This document shows positions 51,664 to 60,027 of a stretch of 64,000 bases of DNA, in pieces. How positions within the stretch are numbered: position 1 is the first letter of the stretch; the number at the start of each line of letters is the position of its first letter. The notes below the pieces were generated by a model. The model saw only the letters and a list, made by a program, of their open reading frames with translations. It searched no databases and was not told where the DNA came from. The stretch comes from Ancylobacter defluvii. GTDB lineage: Bacteria; Pseudomonadota; Alphaproteobacteria; Rhizobiales; Xanthobacteraceae. The translations under genes were made by a program, and so were the position numbers. The stretch lies in the NCBI RefSeq assembly GCF_018390605.1, contig NZ_JAHBGD010000005.1, positions 248,001-312,000 on the forward strand, read 5' to 3'.

Positions 51664-52833
51664 ATGAACGTCCGCGCCCTGCTCACCAATGCCGTCCCGG
51701 AATTGGTCGCCCTGCGCCGGGACCTGCATGCCCATCCCGAGCTCGGGCTGGAGGAGGTGCGCACCTCGGACATCATCGCCCGCGAACTGTCCGCCCTCGG
51801 CTACACGGTCGCGCGCGGCCTCGCCAAGACCGGGCTGGTCGCCACCTTGTCCAACGGCACCGGCCGCCGGTCGGTCGGCATCCGCGCCGATATCGACGCG
51901 CTGCCGATCTTTGAGGAGACCGGGCTTCCCTATGCCAGCACGACGCCGGGCCTGATGCATGCCTGCGGCCATGACGGCCACACCACCATGCTGCTTGGCG
52001 CCGCCCGCGCCATCGCCGAACGGCGCAATTTCGACGGCACCGTCCACCTCATCTTCCAGCCGGCCGAGGAGAATTTCGGCGGCGCCCGCATCATGGTGGA
52101 GGAGGGGTTGTTCGACCGTTTCCCCTGCGATGCCGTCTTCGCGCTCCACAACGACCCGGACCTGCCCTTCGGCCGGTTCGCCTTCCGGGACGGGCCGATC
52201 ATGGCGGCGGTGGACGAGTGCCGCATCACCGTCCAGGGCCTTGGCGGCCACGGCGCCGAGCCGCAGTCGACGGCGGACCCCATCGTCGCCGGCGCCTCCA
52301 TCGTCATGGCGCTGCAGACCATCGTCTCGCGCAACATCCATCCGCTCGACCCGACGGTCATCACCGTCGGCGCCTTTCATGCCGGATCGGCCAGCAACGT
52401 CATCCCCGAGCGCGCCGAACTGGTCGTCGGCATCCGCTCCTTCGATCCGGCGGTGCGCGACGAGCTGGAGCGGCGCATCCGGCTGGTCGCCGAGCGGCAG
52501 GCCGAGAGCTACGGCATGAGCGCAAGCGTGGACTATCTGCGCAGCTACGACGCCACCATCAACCACACGGCGGAGACCGATTTCCTGCGGGACCTTGCGG
52601 TTCGCTTCGCCGGTGCCGAACAGGTGACGGAGATGCCCCGCCCCAGCATGGGCAGCGAGGATTTCGCCTATATGCTGAAGGAGCGGCCGGGCAGCTATTT
52701 CTTCCTCGGCGGGCGCACCTCCGAAAGGGACCGCCCGCTCCACCATCCCGGCTATAATTTCAACGACGACCTGCTGCCGGTCGGCGCCGCCTTCTGGACG
52801 GAGCTCGTCGAAGCCTATCTTCCGCAAGCGTGA
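51664..52833 (+). CDS. M20 family metallo-amidohydrolase (hippurate hydrolase/IAA-amino acid hydrolase type)
   Basis: A 389-aa di-zinc amidohydrolase. It carries the metal and catalytic motifs SVGIRADIDALPIFEETGLP, MHACGHDGHTTMLLGAARAI, the Glu pair in FQPAEENFGGARIMVEEG, GGHGAEPQSTADPIVAGASI and, near the end, PSMGSEDFAYMLKERPG. It cleaves N-acyl amino acids. The ATG at 51664 is preferred because AGGA lies nine bases before it; an ATG at 51655 is in frame with a poor site. Its place in the importer operon suggests imported N-acylated amino compounds as substrate. Confidence 0.93.
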   Translation: MNVRALLTNAVPELVALRRDLHAHPELGLEEVRTSDIIARELSALGYTVARGLAKTGLVATLSNGTGRRSVGIRADIDALPIFEETGLPYASTTPGLMHACGHDGHTTMLLGAARAIAERRNFDGTVHLIFQPAEENFGGARIMVEEGLFDRFPCDAVFALHNDPDLPFGRFAFRDGPIMAAVDECRITVQGLGGHGAEPQSTADPIVAGASIVMALQTIVSRNIHPLDPTVITVGAFHAGSASNVIPERAELVVGIRSFDPAVRDELERRIRLVAERQAESYGMSASVDYLRSYDATINHTAETDFLRDLAVRFAGAEQVTEMPRPSMGSEDFAYMLKERPGSYFFLGGRTSERDRPLHHPGYNFNDDLLPVGAAFWTELVEAYLPQA

Positions 52834-52932
52834 GCATGCCGCATGCGAAGCCGCCTGCTTCGGCTTCGGCTGTGGCCATCACCAGCAGCGGCGGCCTGAG
52901 AAAGACCGGAGCCGATGCGGAGGAGGGGCGCT

Positions 52933-53187
52933 TCAGTTGCGCCGCTCGGCGGCCTTTTTGGCAAACAGGAAACCGCCCAGGCCGCCCATGAGGCCGCCAT
53001 TTACGTAAATGACCAGCAGCGGCGCGAAATCATCGAACATGCCGAACTTCACGGCAGCAGCAGAGGCGAGCACCACCAGGGCGCCGATGAGCAGGGCCGC
53101 AGGAACAAGGCTCCTGACTGTGTAGGCTATCAAGGCGGAAATACACAGGATGACGAAGCCGGAGATTAAGGCGAACGGGTCGATCAT
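52933..53187 (-). CDS. small membrane protein (84 aa)
   Basis: Two to three hydrophobic helices fill the protein: FALISGFVILCISALIAYTV, VPAALLIGALVVLASAAAVK and LLVIYVNGGLMGGLGGFLFA, with a short basic end KKAAERRN. The order resembles small orphan membrane proteins of Hyphomicrobiales; I do not recognise a family. It is convergent to the M20 gene. The composition and helix regularity make a real gene likely. Confidence 0.6.
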   Translation of the reverse strand: MIDPFALISGFVILCISALIAYTVRSLVPAALLIGALVVLASAAAVKFGMFDDFAPLLVIYVNGGLMGGLGGFLFAKKAAERRN

Positions 53188-53472
53188 TCAGCGATCCTAG
53201 GGAAGGGAGACAGCAGCGTGCGGCTAATTATGGAAATGAATAGCCATAAAACTGCAGGCTCGCCATATCTGTTCGATCAAGGATCGTTGCGCGGACACTT
53301 CCAGCAGGAGAGGGGGGGCGAACGCTGTCCGGGAGGCGCCGCCGGCTCGGGCAGAGGCGGGGCCATGCCGCGCGCTGAAGCGGTTCACGAAGTCGGGCGA
53401 TCCGACGACGGATCGCTCGTACATTGCGTCAGAACGGCTTCCGCGTTGTGCGGCGCGTGATAGGCTCGGGCC

Positions 53473-54138
53473 ATGGATATGCGACGGACACCTCTCCTGT
53501 TGAGCCTGAACGGCGGCTACGTCGATACGGTTGGCTTCCTTTCCCTGCATGGGCTGTTCACCACGCATGTGACCGGCAACTTCGTCACCTTCGGCGCCTC
53601 ACTCGCTCACGGCACGTCGGGAGCGGTGGCCAAATTGCTGGCATTGCCGGTGTTCTGTGGTGTGGTCGTGCTGACGCAGCTTCTGGGAGGCCTGCTTCAG
53701 AAACGGTCGCTACCGGCTTTTCGCATATTGCTGTGCTCGAAAGCCGCGCTGTTGATCATTGCCGCGGCCCTCGCGATCCATTTCGGTCCCTTCGCAGATG
53801 GCGACGCCTGGCAAGCCGTGATGACGGGCATGGTGCTGGTGGGGGCGATGGCGATGCAGAATGCTACCCACCGCCTCTATCTCGCCAGCGCTCCGCCGAC
53901 CACGGTGATGACCATGACGACGACCCAGATCATGCTGGACGTGGCTTCCCTCATCCAACATGTGCCGGCCGACGCTCGGCGGGAGGCCATAGCGCGGATA
54001 AGGCGGATGGTTCCCTCGGTCGGCGCCTTCGCGTTTGGATGCCTCGCCGCGGCGGGGCTCTATATCGGCGTGGGTATGTGGGCGTTCGTGCTGCCGCCGC
54101 TGCTGGCTATCGTTCCGGTGTGGGTGAAGGCTCAGTAG
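53473..54138 (+). CDS. DUF1275 (YoaK-family) membrane protein
   Basis: A 221-aa YoaK protein with six helices and the family N-terminus LSLNGGYVDTVGFLSLHGLF, TTHVTGNFVTFGASLAHG, and the middle AMAMQNATHRLYLASAPPTT and VMTMTTTQIMLDVA. The function is unknown; it is thought to be a transporter-like protein. It stands alone; the 285 bp upstream hold no gene that I can support. Confidence 0.93.
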   Translation: MDMRRTPLLLSLNGGYVDTVGFLSLHGLFTTHVTGNFVTFGASLAHGTSGAVAKLLALPVFCGVVVLTQLLGGLLQKRSLPAFRILLCSKAALLIIAAALAIHFGPFADGDAWQAVMTGMVLVGAMAMQNATHRLYLASAPPTTVMTMTTTQIMLDVASLIQHVPADARREAIARIRRMVPSVGAFAFGCLAAAGLYIGVGMWAFVLPPLLAIVPVWVKAQ

Positions 54139-54234
54139 GCGGCTTCCGAACGTCTCCGCTCGTTCGACGCCCGAACGCTGCCGAGACGGCCCGAAAAGCG
54201 TCGAGCAATGGAGCTTCAGCGTGTTTTTCGCCGG

Positions 54235-54762
54235 CTATGGGTACAGCGAAGGCTCTTTCCGAGACCGGCCGGGCGTCTTGGAGGACGACCGGTGAGCCGA
54301 TTTGATCCACGTTGAGGACATCGCGAAATCGGTGATCAGCGTGGCCAGATCAGTTTCGTCGACCAGCAGCGCCGCGCTGGCAGGCGACATCCAGCGCTGC
54401 TCCCTTTCGTGGCGCTCGGGCCATTCGTCGAGCTGCCGGGAGACGGCGAGCGGAAAGACCACGACTTTCACCAGCGCAAAATGGTCTTGAAGCCGTTTCC
54501 AGTAGCGGTAGTCACCAATGGATTTGCGGCCGATGGCGCCGATCAGGCCGGCCTCTTGCCGGGCCTCAATTTCCGCGGCTTTCCAGTCTCGGTGCTTCTT
54601 CATCGGCCAGCCCTTCGGGATGACCGCGCGATGTGTATCGCGGGAGCTTACAAGCATTACTTCGAGCCGCCCCTCCGGTGTGACCCGAAAGGGAAGCGCC
54701 GCTACTTGTTCAAGTGGTCGACCTCTGGCGACCTTCAGCTTGATCAGCTTCGTCTTGTTCAC
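54235..54762 (-). CDS. NUDIX hydrolase-like protein with a degenerate Nudix box
   Basis: A 175-aa protein of the DIPP/MutT-like NUDIX type: AALPFRVTPEGRLEVMLVSS, AVIPKGWPMKKHRDW, then AAEIEARQEAGLIG. The Nudix box should read REUxEExGU; here it is IEARQEAGL, so the Arg and first Glu of the pair are changed, and the upstream Glu of Gx5E is His. Two of the metal-binding Glu are kept, so weak activity on a diphosphate is possible. The start ATG at 54762 is preceded by an AT-rich region. It ends 97 bp from the convergent YoaK gene. Confidence 0.8.
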   Translation of the reverse strand: MNKTKLIKLKVARGRPLEQVAALPFRVTPEGRLEVMLVSSRDTHRAVIPKGWPMKKHRDWKAAEIEARQEAGLIGAIGRKSIGDYRYWKRLQDHFALVKVVVFPLAVSRQLDEWPERHEREQRWMSPASAALLVDETDLATLITDFAMSSTWIKSAHRSSSKTPGRSRKEPSLYP

Positions 54763-55123
54763 GAATCAAAATATAGAGCTTCATAGCCAAATTGCGAGGC
54801 TATTTCAAAGGCGCTCGGAGCGCTTAAATGCGGCAATCTTGCTTTGGCTGCTCAGGGCGCACTTGTCCTTGCCGCCATCGATGCTTCGTCTCGCGCTCCC
54901 GATGCCCATCCTGCAGGGCTCGGGGCTAGCCTCACCTGCAGCGGCCATTTGGCACTGTCCGCAACAGCCGACGGTGGAGCAGGCATTGTTGGCGCCCGCT
55001 GATTCTCCCGGAGCCTTCGGGCGCTTGCGGGAGGAGAGCGGCATTCCCCGGGTCAATGAGGAGCCGCTCCGCGACAAGGCCAGGGCTTCACTTGGTGGCC
55101 CTTACGTGCTCGCGTCCGCCGGT

Positions 55124-55348
55124 TCATCCCGTTGCCGGAAAGTCGAGCCTTTCAAATCTCTGGGCGCCGGGTTCCTGATGGCAAACGCAGTGATACTGGC
55201 GCGCGATGTCATCGATCAGACGGGCGCGTGTGACGCGGGATCCGGTAATGGTGCGCTCGATCCACGCATCCGGCACGCTGAGGATCATCCCCGCTTCCAG
55301 ACGACACAGGATTTTTCTGAGTTCTTCGCCGTTCAAGCGGGCCTCCAT
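55124..55348 (-). CDS. hypothetical 74-aa protein
   Basis: The frame reads MEARLNGEELRKILCRLEAG and continues VPDAWIERTITGSRVTRARL, then IDDIARQYHCVCHQEPGAQR. Regular helix/turn composition, charge balance and a YHCVC pair suggest a true protein, but no family or partner is known. The ATG has GGAG-like sequence in the AT-poor leader. The other strand over this stretch is open but poorly protein-like. Confidence 0.5.
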   Translation of the reverse strand: MEARLNGEELRKILCRLEAGMILSVPDAWIERTITGSRVTRARLIDDIARQYHCVCHQEPGAQRFERLDFPATG

Positions 55349-55478
55349 TGTCTCGCACCGGGCGGGGTGCTGGAGGATTGCTATAAGGGGCAGCTGGCCG
55401 CCGGTTCAAGCCGTTGATGGGTTGAACGGCGGCTCGGCGGGCCCATCCGCTCGGCCCTGCGTGCACGAGAGCGCGACG

Positions 55479-55628
55479 TCAGCCGATCTGTTCGATGATG
55501 ATGGCGCGGATTTGCTCGCGCGTCAGGCCGCACGGCTCGGGTTTCCAGTCGGGGCTGGAACGGATGACGGTGGGCGCAGGGTTGGACTGGGAGGAAAGGG
55601 CGGGTCGACGAGAATTCTGAGTATGCAT
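55479..55628 (-). CDS. hypothetical 49-aa protein
   Basis: A short minus-strand frame begins MHTQNSRRPALSSQSNPAPT and ends WKPEPCGLTREQIRAIIIEQ before IG and TGA. The C-terminal amphipathic helix with a preceding PEPCGLT motif looks real and like small conserved Hyphomicrobiales proteins, although I cannot name one. AAGGGA lies close upstream of the ATG, a rather short spacing. It is too small for length-based gene calls. Confidence 0.45.
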   Translation of the reverse strand: MHTQNSRRPALSSQSNPAPTVIRSSPDWKPEPCGLTREQIRAIIIEQIG

Positions 55629-56156
55629 AAGTCCCTTGTGCCGGTCCGACGTTTGGTCGGCGGCTGACGCTGGTGCGTCGATTTGAGTGAAGCAGCCCTG
55701 CGTCTTTCAACGGGGCGTGGCCGCAACTACGACATATACCATCTAGCGCTTCAATGCGTTCTCAATGTGACGCTGCGGAGTGTTTGAGAACAGTGAGCGC
55801 GCACGATCGAGAAGCGGTGTGTCGCTCGTCGTGGTGAACAGGCGGTGCGCCGGGCAGGTGTCCCAGGTGCTGCTACAGGTTTGGGGAAGCGGTCCGCCCA
55901 AATATCCAATGATCTTCAGGAAATGCCGGCGCCACTCCGGATCGAAGCTGCATCATTCTCCCGTGCGGACATGGAAGCCTGGGGCGGGGGCGGAGTGCTG
56001 GTGGTCGGATGCAACTTGAATGAGATGTAACTCCAGCCCATCGCCCCGGACAAACAAGGCGCCGCTCCCAGGAAGGCGGACGAAGATTCGAGACGATGGG
56101 CATTGCTGCGAATTGAATGTTCCTCAACGTAAGTCATTACAAATAATTTAGATTGT
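55629..56156. other. gap before the RcnB gene, no gene supported
   Basis: About 530 bp with short scattered frames on both strands but no convincing protein. The GC content falls towards the right end, where the RcnB promoter region begins. Confidence 0.4.
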
Positions 56157-56194
56157 CATTCAGTTTCCATTCACATTCAGAAGGTCATTTTCAG
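56157..56194 (+). promoter_or_regulatory. repeated CATTCAG motifs upstream of the RcnB gene
   Basis: CATTCAG occurs at 56157-56163 and 56174-56180, CATTCAC at 56168-56174, and CATTTTCAG at 56186-56194. The first two words are 11 bp apart, a helical-turn spacing typical of tandem response-regulator sites. The tract is AT-rich and ends about 45 bp before the ATG. The regulator is unknown. Confidence 0.45.
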
Positions 56195-56239
56195 TGTCGA
56201 TTATTGCGAATTTTATCGCATGAAAACGGAGTGAATATC

Positions 56240-56647
56240 ATGAAGCGTCTCGTCATACTTGCGTCTATCCTCTCGATGCTGGGGACATCCATGGCGTTTG
56301 CTCAAGGCTCGCCGTATCAGCCGCGCCCGCAGGCGCAGCAGGCGCAGCAGGCGCAGCAGGCGCAGCAGGCGCACCAGCATAAGCCGAATTCCCAGCAGGG
56401 CAGGCCGCCGCAGAGCCGGTCGCAGCCTGGCAAGCCGCACAGTCAGGCCCGGCCGGCTTCCCACCACTCGCAGTGGTCCAAGGGCAAGCGGCTTCCCCCG
56501 AGCTACCGGCATGATGTGGTGCGGGACTATGGACGTCATCGCCTCGCCCCGCCGCCGCGCGGCTACAACTGGGTGCGGGTGAACAATGAGTATCTGTTGA
56601 TCGGCATCGCAAGCGGCATCATCTCGTCCATAGCGCGGAGCTACTGA
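56240..56647 (+). CDS. RcnB family periplasmic protein with AQQ repeat
   Basis: A 135-aa exported protein. A signal peptide (MKRLVILASILSMLGTSMAF, cleavage after FAQ) precedes a run of about five AQQ tripeptides encoded by near-perfect CAGGCGCAG units, a Gln/Pro/Ser/His-rich spacer, and a C-terminal RcnB domain (YRHDVVRDYGRHRLAPPPRG, YNWVRVNNEYLLIGIASGII). E. coli RcnB helps metal (Ni/Co) homeostasis; most relatives are uncharacterised. The ATG at 56240 has ACGGAG about eight bases upstream. The repeat tract makes length variation likely. Confidence 0.9.
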   Translation: MKRLVILASILSMLGTSMAFAQGSPYQPRPQAQQAQQAQQAQQAHQHKPNSQQGRPPQSRSQPGKPHSQARPASHHSQWSKGKRLPPSYRHDVVRDYGRHRLAPPPRGYNWVRVNNEYLLIGIASGIISSIARSY

Positions 56648-56660
56648 GCCATCCCGCGGG

Positions 56661-56686
56661 CGGAAGGGGCTGAAACGTCCCTTCCG
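56661..56686 (+). terminator. hairpin after the RcnB gene
   Basis: CGGAAGGG pairs with CCCTTCCG, an 8-bp perfect stem with a 10-base loop, starting 14 bp after the stop codon. No T-run follows, so termination strength is uncertain. Confidence 0.45.
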
Positions 56687-56823
56687 TGCCCGGCGTGGGA
56701 TGCCACGTTGCACGGAGAGGCCGCTGCCGCCCGCGAGCTACGCTTGCGGACGGCGTTTCCGCCCTTCCCGGACGCCGCGTTCCGTTTCCCGGCCCTCTTC
56801 TCGCCCTGCCGGATGGAGCGCGT

Positions 56824-57063
56824 TCAATGCCGAGGCTGCCGCTCGCGGTAGGCCGGCAGCACCCGCAGCGCGAATTCCACCAGATGCTCCTCGTCCTTTT
56901 CGCCGAGGCCGACGGCCTCGATCAGAGCCGAGGCCAGGCGGGTGCGGGTATCCGGGCTATCGGATTCCGTCTCCAAGGTTGCGGCGATCTCCTGCGCCTT
57001 TGTCATGCATCGGTCGAGCAGCTGGATGGTGTCGGGATCGAAGCGGATAAAATGCGACGGCAT
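56824..57063 (-). CDS. 79-aa small helical protein, paralogue of the one at 24492-24731
   Basis: It begins MPSHFIRFDPDTIQLLDRCM and continues with TKAQEIAATLETESD, ALIEAVGLGEKDEEHLVEFA and RVLPAYRERQPRH. It has the same length as the protein at 24492-24731 and shares its LDRCMTK, AATLE, ALIEA, EEHL and LPAYRER blocks. The frame is open upstream, but the paralogue's start shows that the ATG at 57063 is right. Its function is unknown. It stands between the RcnB and LOG genes as a single gene. Confidence 0.75.
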   Translation of the reverse strand: MPSHFIRFDPDTIQLLDRCMTKAQEIAATLETESDSPDTRTRLASALIEAVGLGEKDEEHLVEFALRVLPAYRERQPRH

Positions 57064-57373
57064 ATCTGGAACCTCTGGTGGCCATTTGCGGCTCGCGCGC
57101 TGATGTAGGTGGGGGCGGTCGGAGGGCAAGGGCGGTTCACGCCGGAGCCGCGTCGATCCCGATCACGAAGCCGGCAGGATCGACTCTGCAGCGCCGGAGC
57201 GGGTGTCGTCGCGCTTCATGCGCCCCGGGCGGCCGGGAGGGCCGAGCCGATCAAATCCGACGTCATGCCGGCATTTGACGGCTGCATCCGCCGCCATTTC
57301 CCTCTACCAAGCCGATGGACGATGATCGGGCTTGCCGGCGCCGCTTGGCCGGCGCGAAGAGAGAGAACACGAC

Positions 57374-58120
57374 GTGAGTGACGACAGGACGGCGCTGCCG
57401 AGCTACCGGCTTCCGGCCCTTGATCAGGATTTCCTCCTCGGCGATTCGATGCGGGGCGTACGTTTCCTGCTCGAATATGCCAAGGCTGAGGAGGAACTGC
57501 GGCGCTGGCGCATACGCTCCACCGTGGTGGTGTTCGGCTCGGCGCGCGTGCGCGAGGATGGGCCGGGGCGCCAGCCCTTCTTCTACCAGCAGGCGCGCCG
57601 CTTCGGGCGGATCGCCTCCGAGCGCGGCGGGGCGCTCGGCCTCGGCGATGGCGGGGTGCGGGACAATGTGATTGCCACCGGCGGTGGCCCGGGGCTGATG
57701 GAGGCCGCCAATCGCGGCGCCTTCGAGGTCGCGGCGCCGAGCATCGGCTTCAACATCAGCCTGCCGCACGAGCAGGGCCCGAACCTCTACACCACGCCGC
57801 AGCTCACCTTCCGGTTCCATTATTTCGCGATGCGCAAGATGCACCTTGCCATGCGGGCAAACGCGCTGGTGGTGTTCCCCGGCGGCTTCGGCACGCTCGA
57901 CGAATTGTTCGAAATCCTCAACCTGCGGGCGACCGACAAGGCGCAGCCGGTGTGCATCGTGCTGTTCGATGAAGCCTATTGGCGCTCGGTGATCAATTTC
58001 CGCGCGCTGGTCGACCACGGCATGATCGACGAAAGCGAGTGCGGGTTGTTCCAGTTCGCCGATACCGCCGAGGATGTCTGGGCGAAGCTCATCGCCGGCG
58101 GGCTGGCGGTCCGGGCCTGA
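57374..58120 (+). CDS. LOG family protein (lysine-decarboxylase-like fold)
   Basis: A 248-aa Rossmann-fold protein of the LOG/TIGR00730 type: TVVVFGSARVREDG, IATGGGPGLMEAANRGAFEV, IGFNISLPHEQGPNLYTTP, and the signature VVFPGGFGTLDELFEILN. LOG proteins release adenine-type bases from nucleotide 5'-monophosphates. GTG at 57374 is the start, with AGAGAG upstream. Its last 32 bp overlap the end of the convergent alpha/beta hydrolase gene. It is a longer variant than plant-type LOG (~190 aa). Confidence 0.9.
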   Translation: MSDDRTALPSYRLPALDQDFLLGDSMRGVRFLLEYAKAEEELRRWRIRSTVVVFGSARVREDGPGRQPFFYQQARRFGRIASERGGALGLGDGGVRDNVIATGGGPGLMEAANRGAFEVAAPSIGFNISLPHEQGPNLYTTPQLTFRFHYFAMRKMHLAMRANALVVFPGGFGTLDELFEILNLRATDKAQPVCIVLFDEAYWRSVINFRALVDHGMIDESECGLFQFADTAEDVWAKLIAGGLAVRA

Positions 58121-59204
58121 AACTGCCGGCGCGGGCGTCGATCCAGGCGGCGATCTCCGGCCAGGTCTCCGCATGCGCCCGTCGCCCGGCGAGGATGGCG
58201 AGGTGCTGGAGTCCGACGCCGACCTCCGGCGGATGCTCGACGATGCGGGTATCGTTGGTCGCCATGCCGGCGAGGAACGGTTCGATCGCGGCGCGGGGGC
58301 CGATCTCGTCCGACGGGTTGACCATGGCGAGCACCGGCATGCGGAGATCCTGCGGGCCGAGCCGGCGTCCTTCAAGCTCGATGCGGCCACGGCGGAAGCG
58401 GTCCTCCCGGTAAAGCCATCGAACGATTTCGTGCACCAGCCGGCCGGGGAGGGGCACCTCGTCCAGCGCCCAACGCTCGACACGAATGTGGAGGTCCAGC
58501 GCCGCCGGATCGGCGAAGCTGAGCGCGGCATCCATCCAGCGCGACCAGACGAAGGTCGCCGGCGCGAGCAGGGCGCAGCACTGCGACAGCTGCGAGCCGG
58601 GGATGGTGCTGTCCTCCGGCGTCTCGATCTTCTGCTCGACGACGACATCGCGAAACGCGCTGGAGCCGGGCTCGAAGCTGAGCGGGGCGCCGAGCAGCAC
58701 CAAGCCGCGTGTGGCGCTTGGCTGAAGGGCGCAGCCGATGGCGGCGAGCGTGCCGCCGAGTGAATGCCCCATGACGATGGGAGCTTCGCCGGAGCGCCCG
58801 GCAGCGATGGTGCGGCAGGCGGAGAGCAATGCCTGCACGTAATCGGCAATGCCGGCGGGGCTGTCGTTGCCCTTCGGGGGGAGCCATTCGAGCAGATGCA
58901 CCGCGAAGGCGTGGTCGAGGCAAAAGCGCACGACGCTGACATCCGGAGTCAGGTCCCAGACATAGGGGCGCTTGATCGGTGCCGGCACGAACAGTAGCGG
59001 CGGGGCGTCTCTGCTGCCGTGATAGCGCCGGAGCCGCCAGTGCGGCCCGGTAGCGATCACCTCATAGGGGCATTCGTGGGATCCGAAGCCGAACAGATCC
59101 AGCGCGCGCGCCTGGACGCTGCGCAACTCGTCCATCGCCTCAAGCTGTGCGGCCCGCGCCCAGGCGAAGGGATCGGGCGAGGATTGTGGGACAAGGTGCT
59201 CCAT
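58089..59204 (-). CDS. alpha/beta hydrolase, PhaC-like
   Basis: A 371-aa hydrolase with the nucleophile elbow VMGHSLGGTLAAIGCAL, an oxyanion region LLFVPAPIKRPYVWDL near residue 70, an Asp-containing MPVLAMVNPSDEIGP, and a late His in GVGLQHLAILAG. The layout is that of PhaC-like class III synthase/hydrolase relatives, but GHSLG has Ser where PHA synthases have Cys, so it is more likely a hydrolase. Its C-terminus overlaps the convergent LOG gene by 32 bp. The start ATG at 59204 is followed by a polar N-terminal helix. Confidence 0.82.
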   Translation of the reverse strand: MEHLVPQSSPDPFAWARAAQLEAMDELRSVQARALDLFGFGSHECPYEVIATGPHWRLRRYHGSRDAPPLLFVPAPIKRPYVWDLTPDVSVVRFCLDHAFAVHLLEWLPPKGNDSPAGIADYVQALLSACRTIAAGRSGEAPIVMGHSLGGTLAAIGCALQPSATRGLVLLGAPLSFEPGSSAFRDVVVEQKIETPEDSTIPGSQLSQCCALLAPATFVWSRWMDAALSFADPAALDLHIRVERWALDEVPLPGRLVHEIVRWLYREDRFRRGRIELEGRRLGPQDLRMPVLAMVNPSDEIGPRAAIEPFLAGMATNDTRIVEHPPEVGVGLQHLAILAGRRAHAETWPEIAAWIDARAGSFRPGPPARRR

Positions 59205-59562
59205 GACGTTCTACCCTTTTTGAAGCTTCCCTGAACGTTGAACTGCTGGGAAGCGCGGGAAGCCCGGCACTCCGCACCTTCGACGCCGGAGTGCTCACGG
59301 CGGCCTGGGCATGGTGGCGCGGGTAGCCCTGCGAAATACGCCCCAGCCCTGCGCGGGCAGATGGTCGCGCATCGGGGGAGGTGGGTCGGCATTGGCTGTG
59401 CAGGGCATGGCGGCGCCTTCCGGCCGCGTCACGGCGGCGCTGATGGCCGATCACTTTCTGCGATCGTAGCGCGCGACTGTGGCAACACTGAAGTCATCGG
59501 CGGTCACGCCGATCCGCCATGGCGACCGTTGCTGATGCGGGAACTGCGCCCTGCGGCGGCCG
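59205..59562. other. 358-bp gap, no gene supported
   Basis: Only short open frames occur. The AGGGTAG directly right of the hydrolase ATG is its leader. No RNA or repeat is evident. Confidence 0.4.
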
Positions 59563-60027
59563 TCAGCTGCAGCGGCCGATACTCGCCGGCGCGCGTGTCC
59601 ATTCCATCGTCTCGCCAAGGGCTTCGAGGCCGACAAAGCCGATGATCGCCAGCCGCCCGTTCTTCCTGGGCTCGGCTGACAGACGGTAGCGGCTGCCGGT
59701 CTCCGGATCGTAGATCCATCCGCCCTCGTAGCGGTTGCCCTTGGGCTGCAGGTCGCCGAGCACGCGCAGGCCGCAGATCGTCTGGTTGCGCGCCGAGGTG
59801 TTGGGATTGCGCGCGTCGCGCAGCGGCTGGCCGTTCATCGTCGGCGTCTTCAGCCACACGATGCGTCCGCAGACCGCACCGCCGCACGGCGCAATCTCAA
59901 CCGCGCCTTGCCCGTCATCGGTCAGCCACACGCCGCTAATGTCTTCCGGTGCGGCCTTGGCGGTGGCGACGGCGGCGACAAGCGACAGGGCCGCCAGGGC
60001 GGGCAGGATCAGAGATCGGCGCATCAC
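59563..60027 (-). CDS. DUF2147 exported protein
   Basis: A 154-aa protein with a signal peptide (RRSLILPALAALSLVAAVAT, cleavage after AKA) and a DUF2147 beta-barrel domain: DISGVWLTDDGQGAVEIAPC, CGRIVWLKTP, NPNTSARNQTICGL, VLGDLQPKGNRYEGGWIYDP and ETGSRYRLSAE. Three Cys may form disulfides. Family members lie in cell-envelope loci and have no known enzymatic role. Its ATG overlaps the stop of the preceding SMR-like gene as ATGA, so it is the last gene of the operon. Confidence 0.9.
   Translation of the reverse strand: MMRRSLILPALAALSLVAAVATAKAAPEDISGVWLTDDGQGAVEIAPCGGAVCGRIVWLKTPTMNGQPLRDARNPNTSARNQTICGLRVLGDLQPKGNRYEGGWIYDPETGSRYRLSAEPRKNGRLAIIGFVGLEALGETMEWTRAPASIGRCS

Noticed and set aside
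54805-55077. A Cys-containing 90-codon minus-strand frame
   Set aside because: The Cys cluster looked like a metal-binding motif, but spacing is irregular, there is no ribosome site, and the rest is low-complexity.
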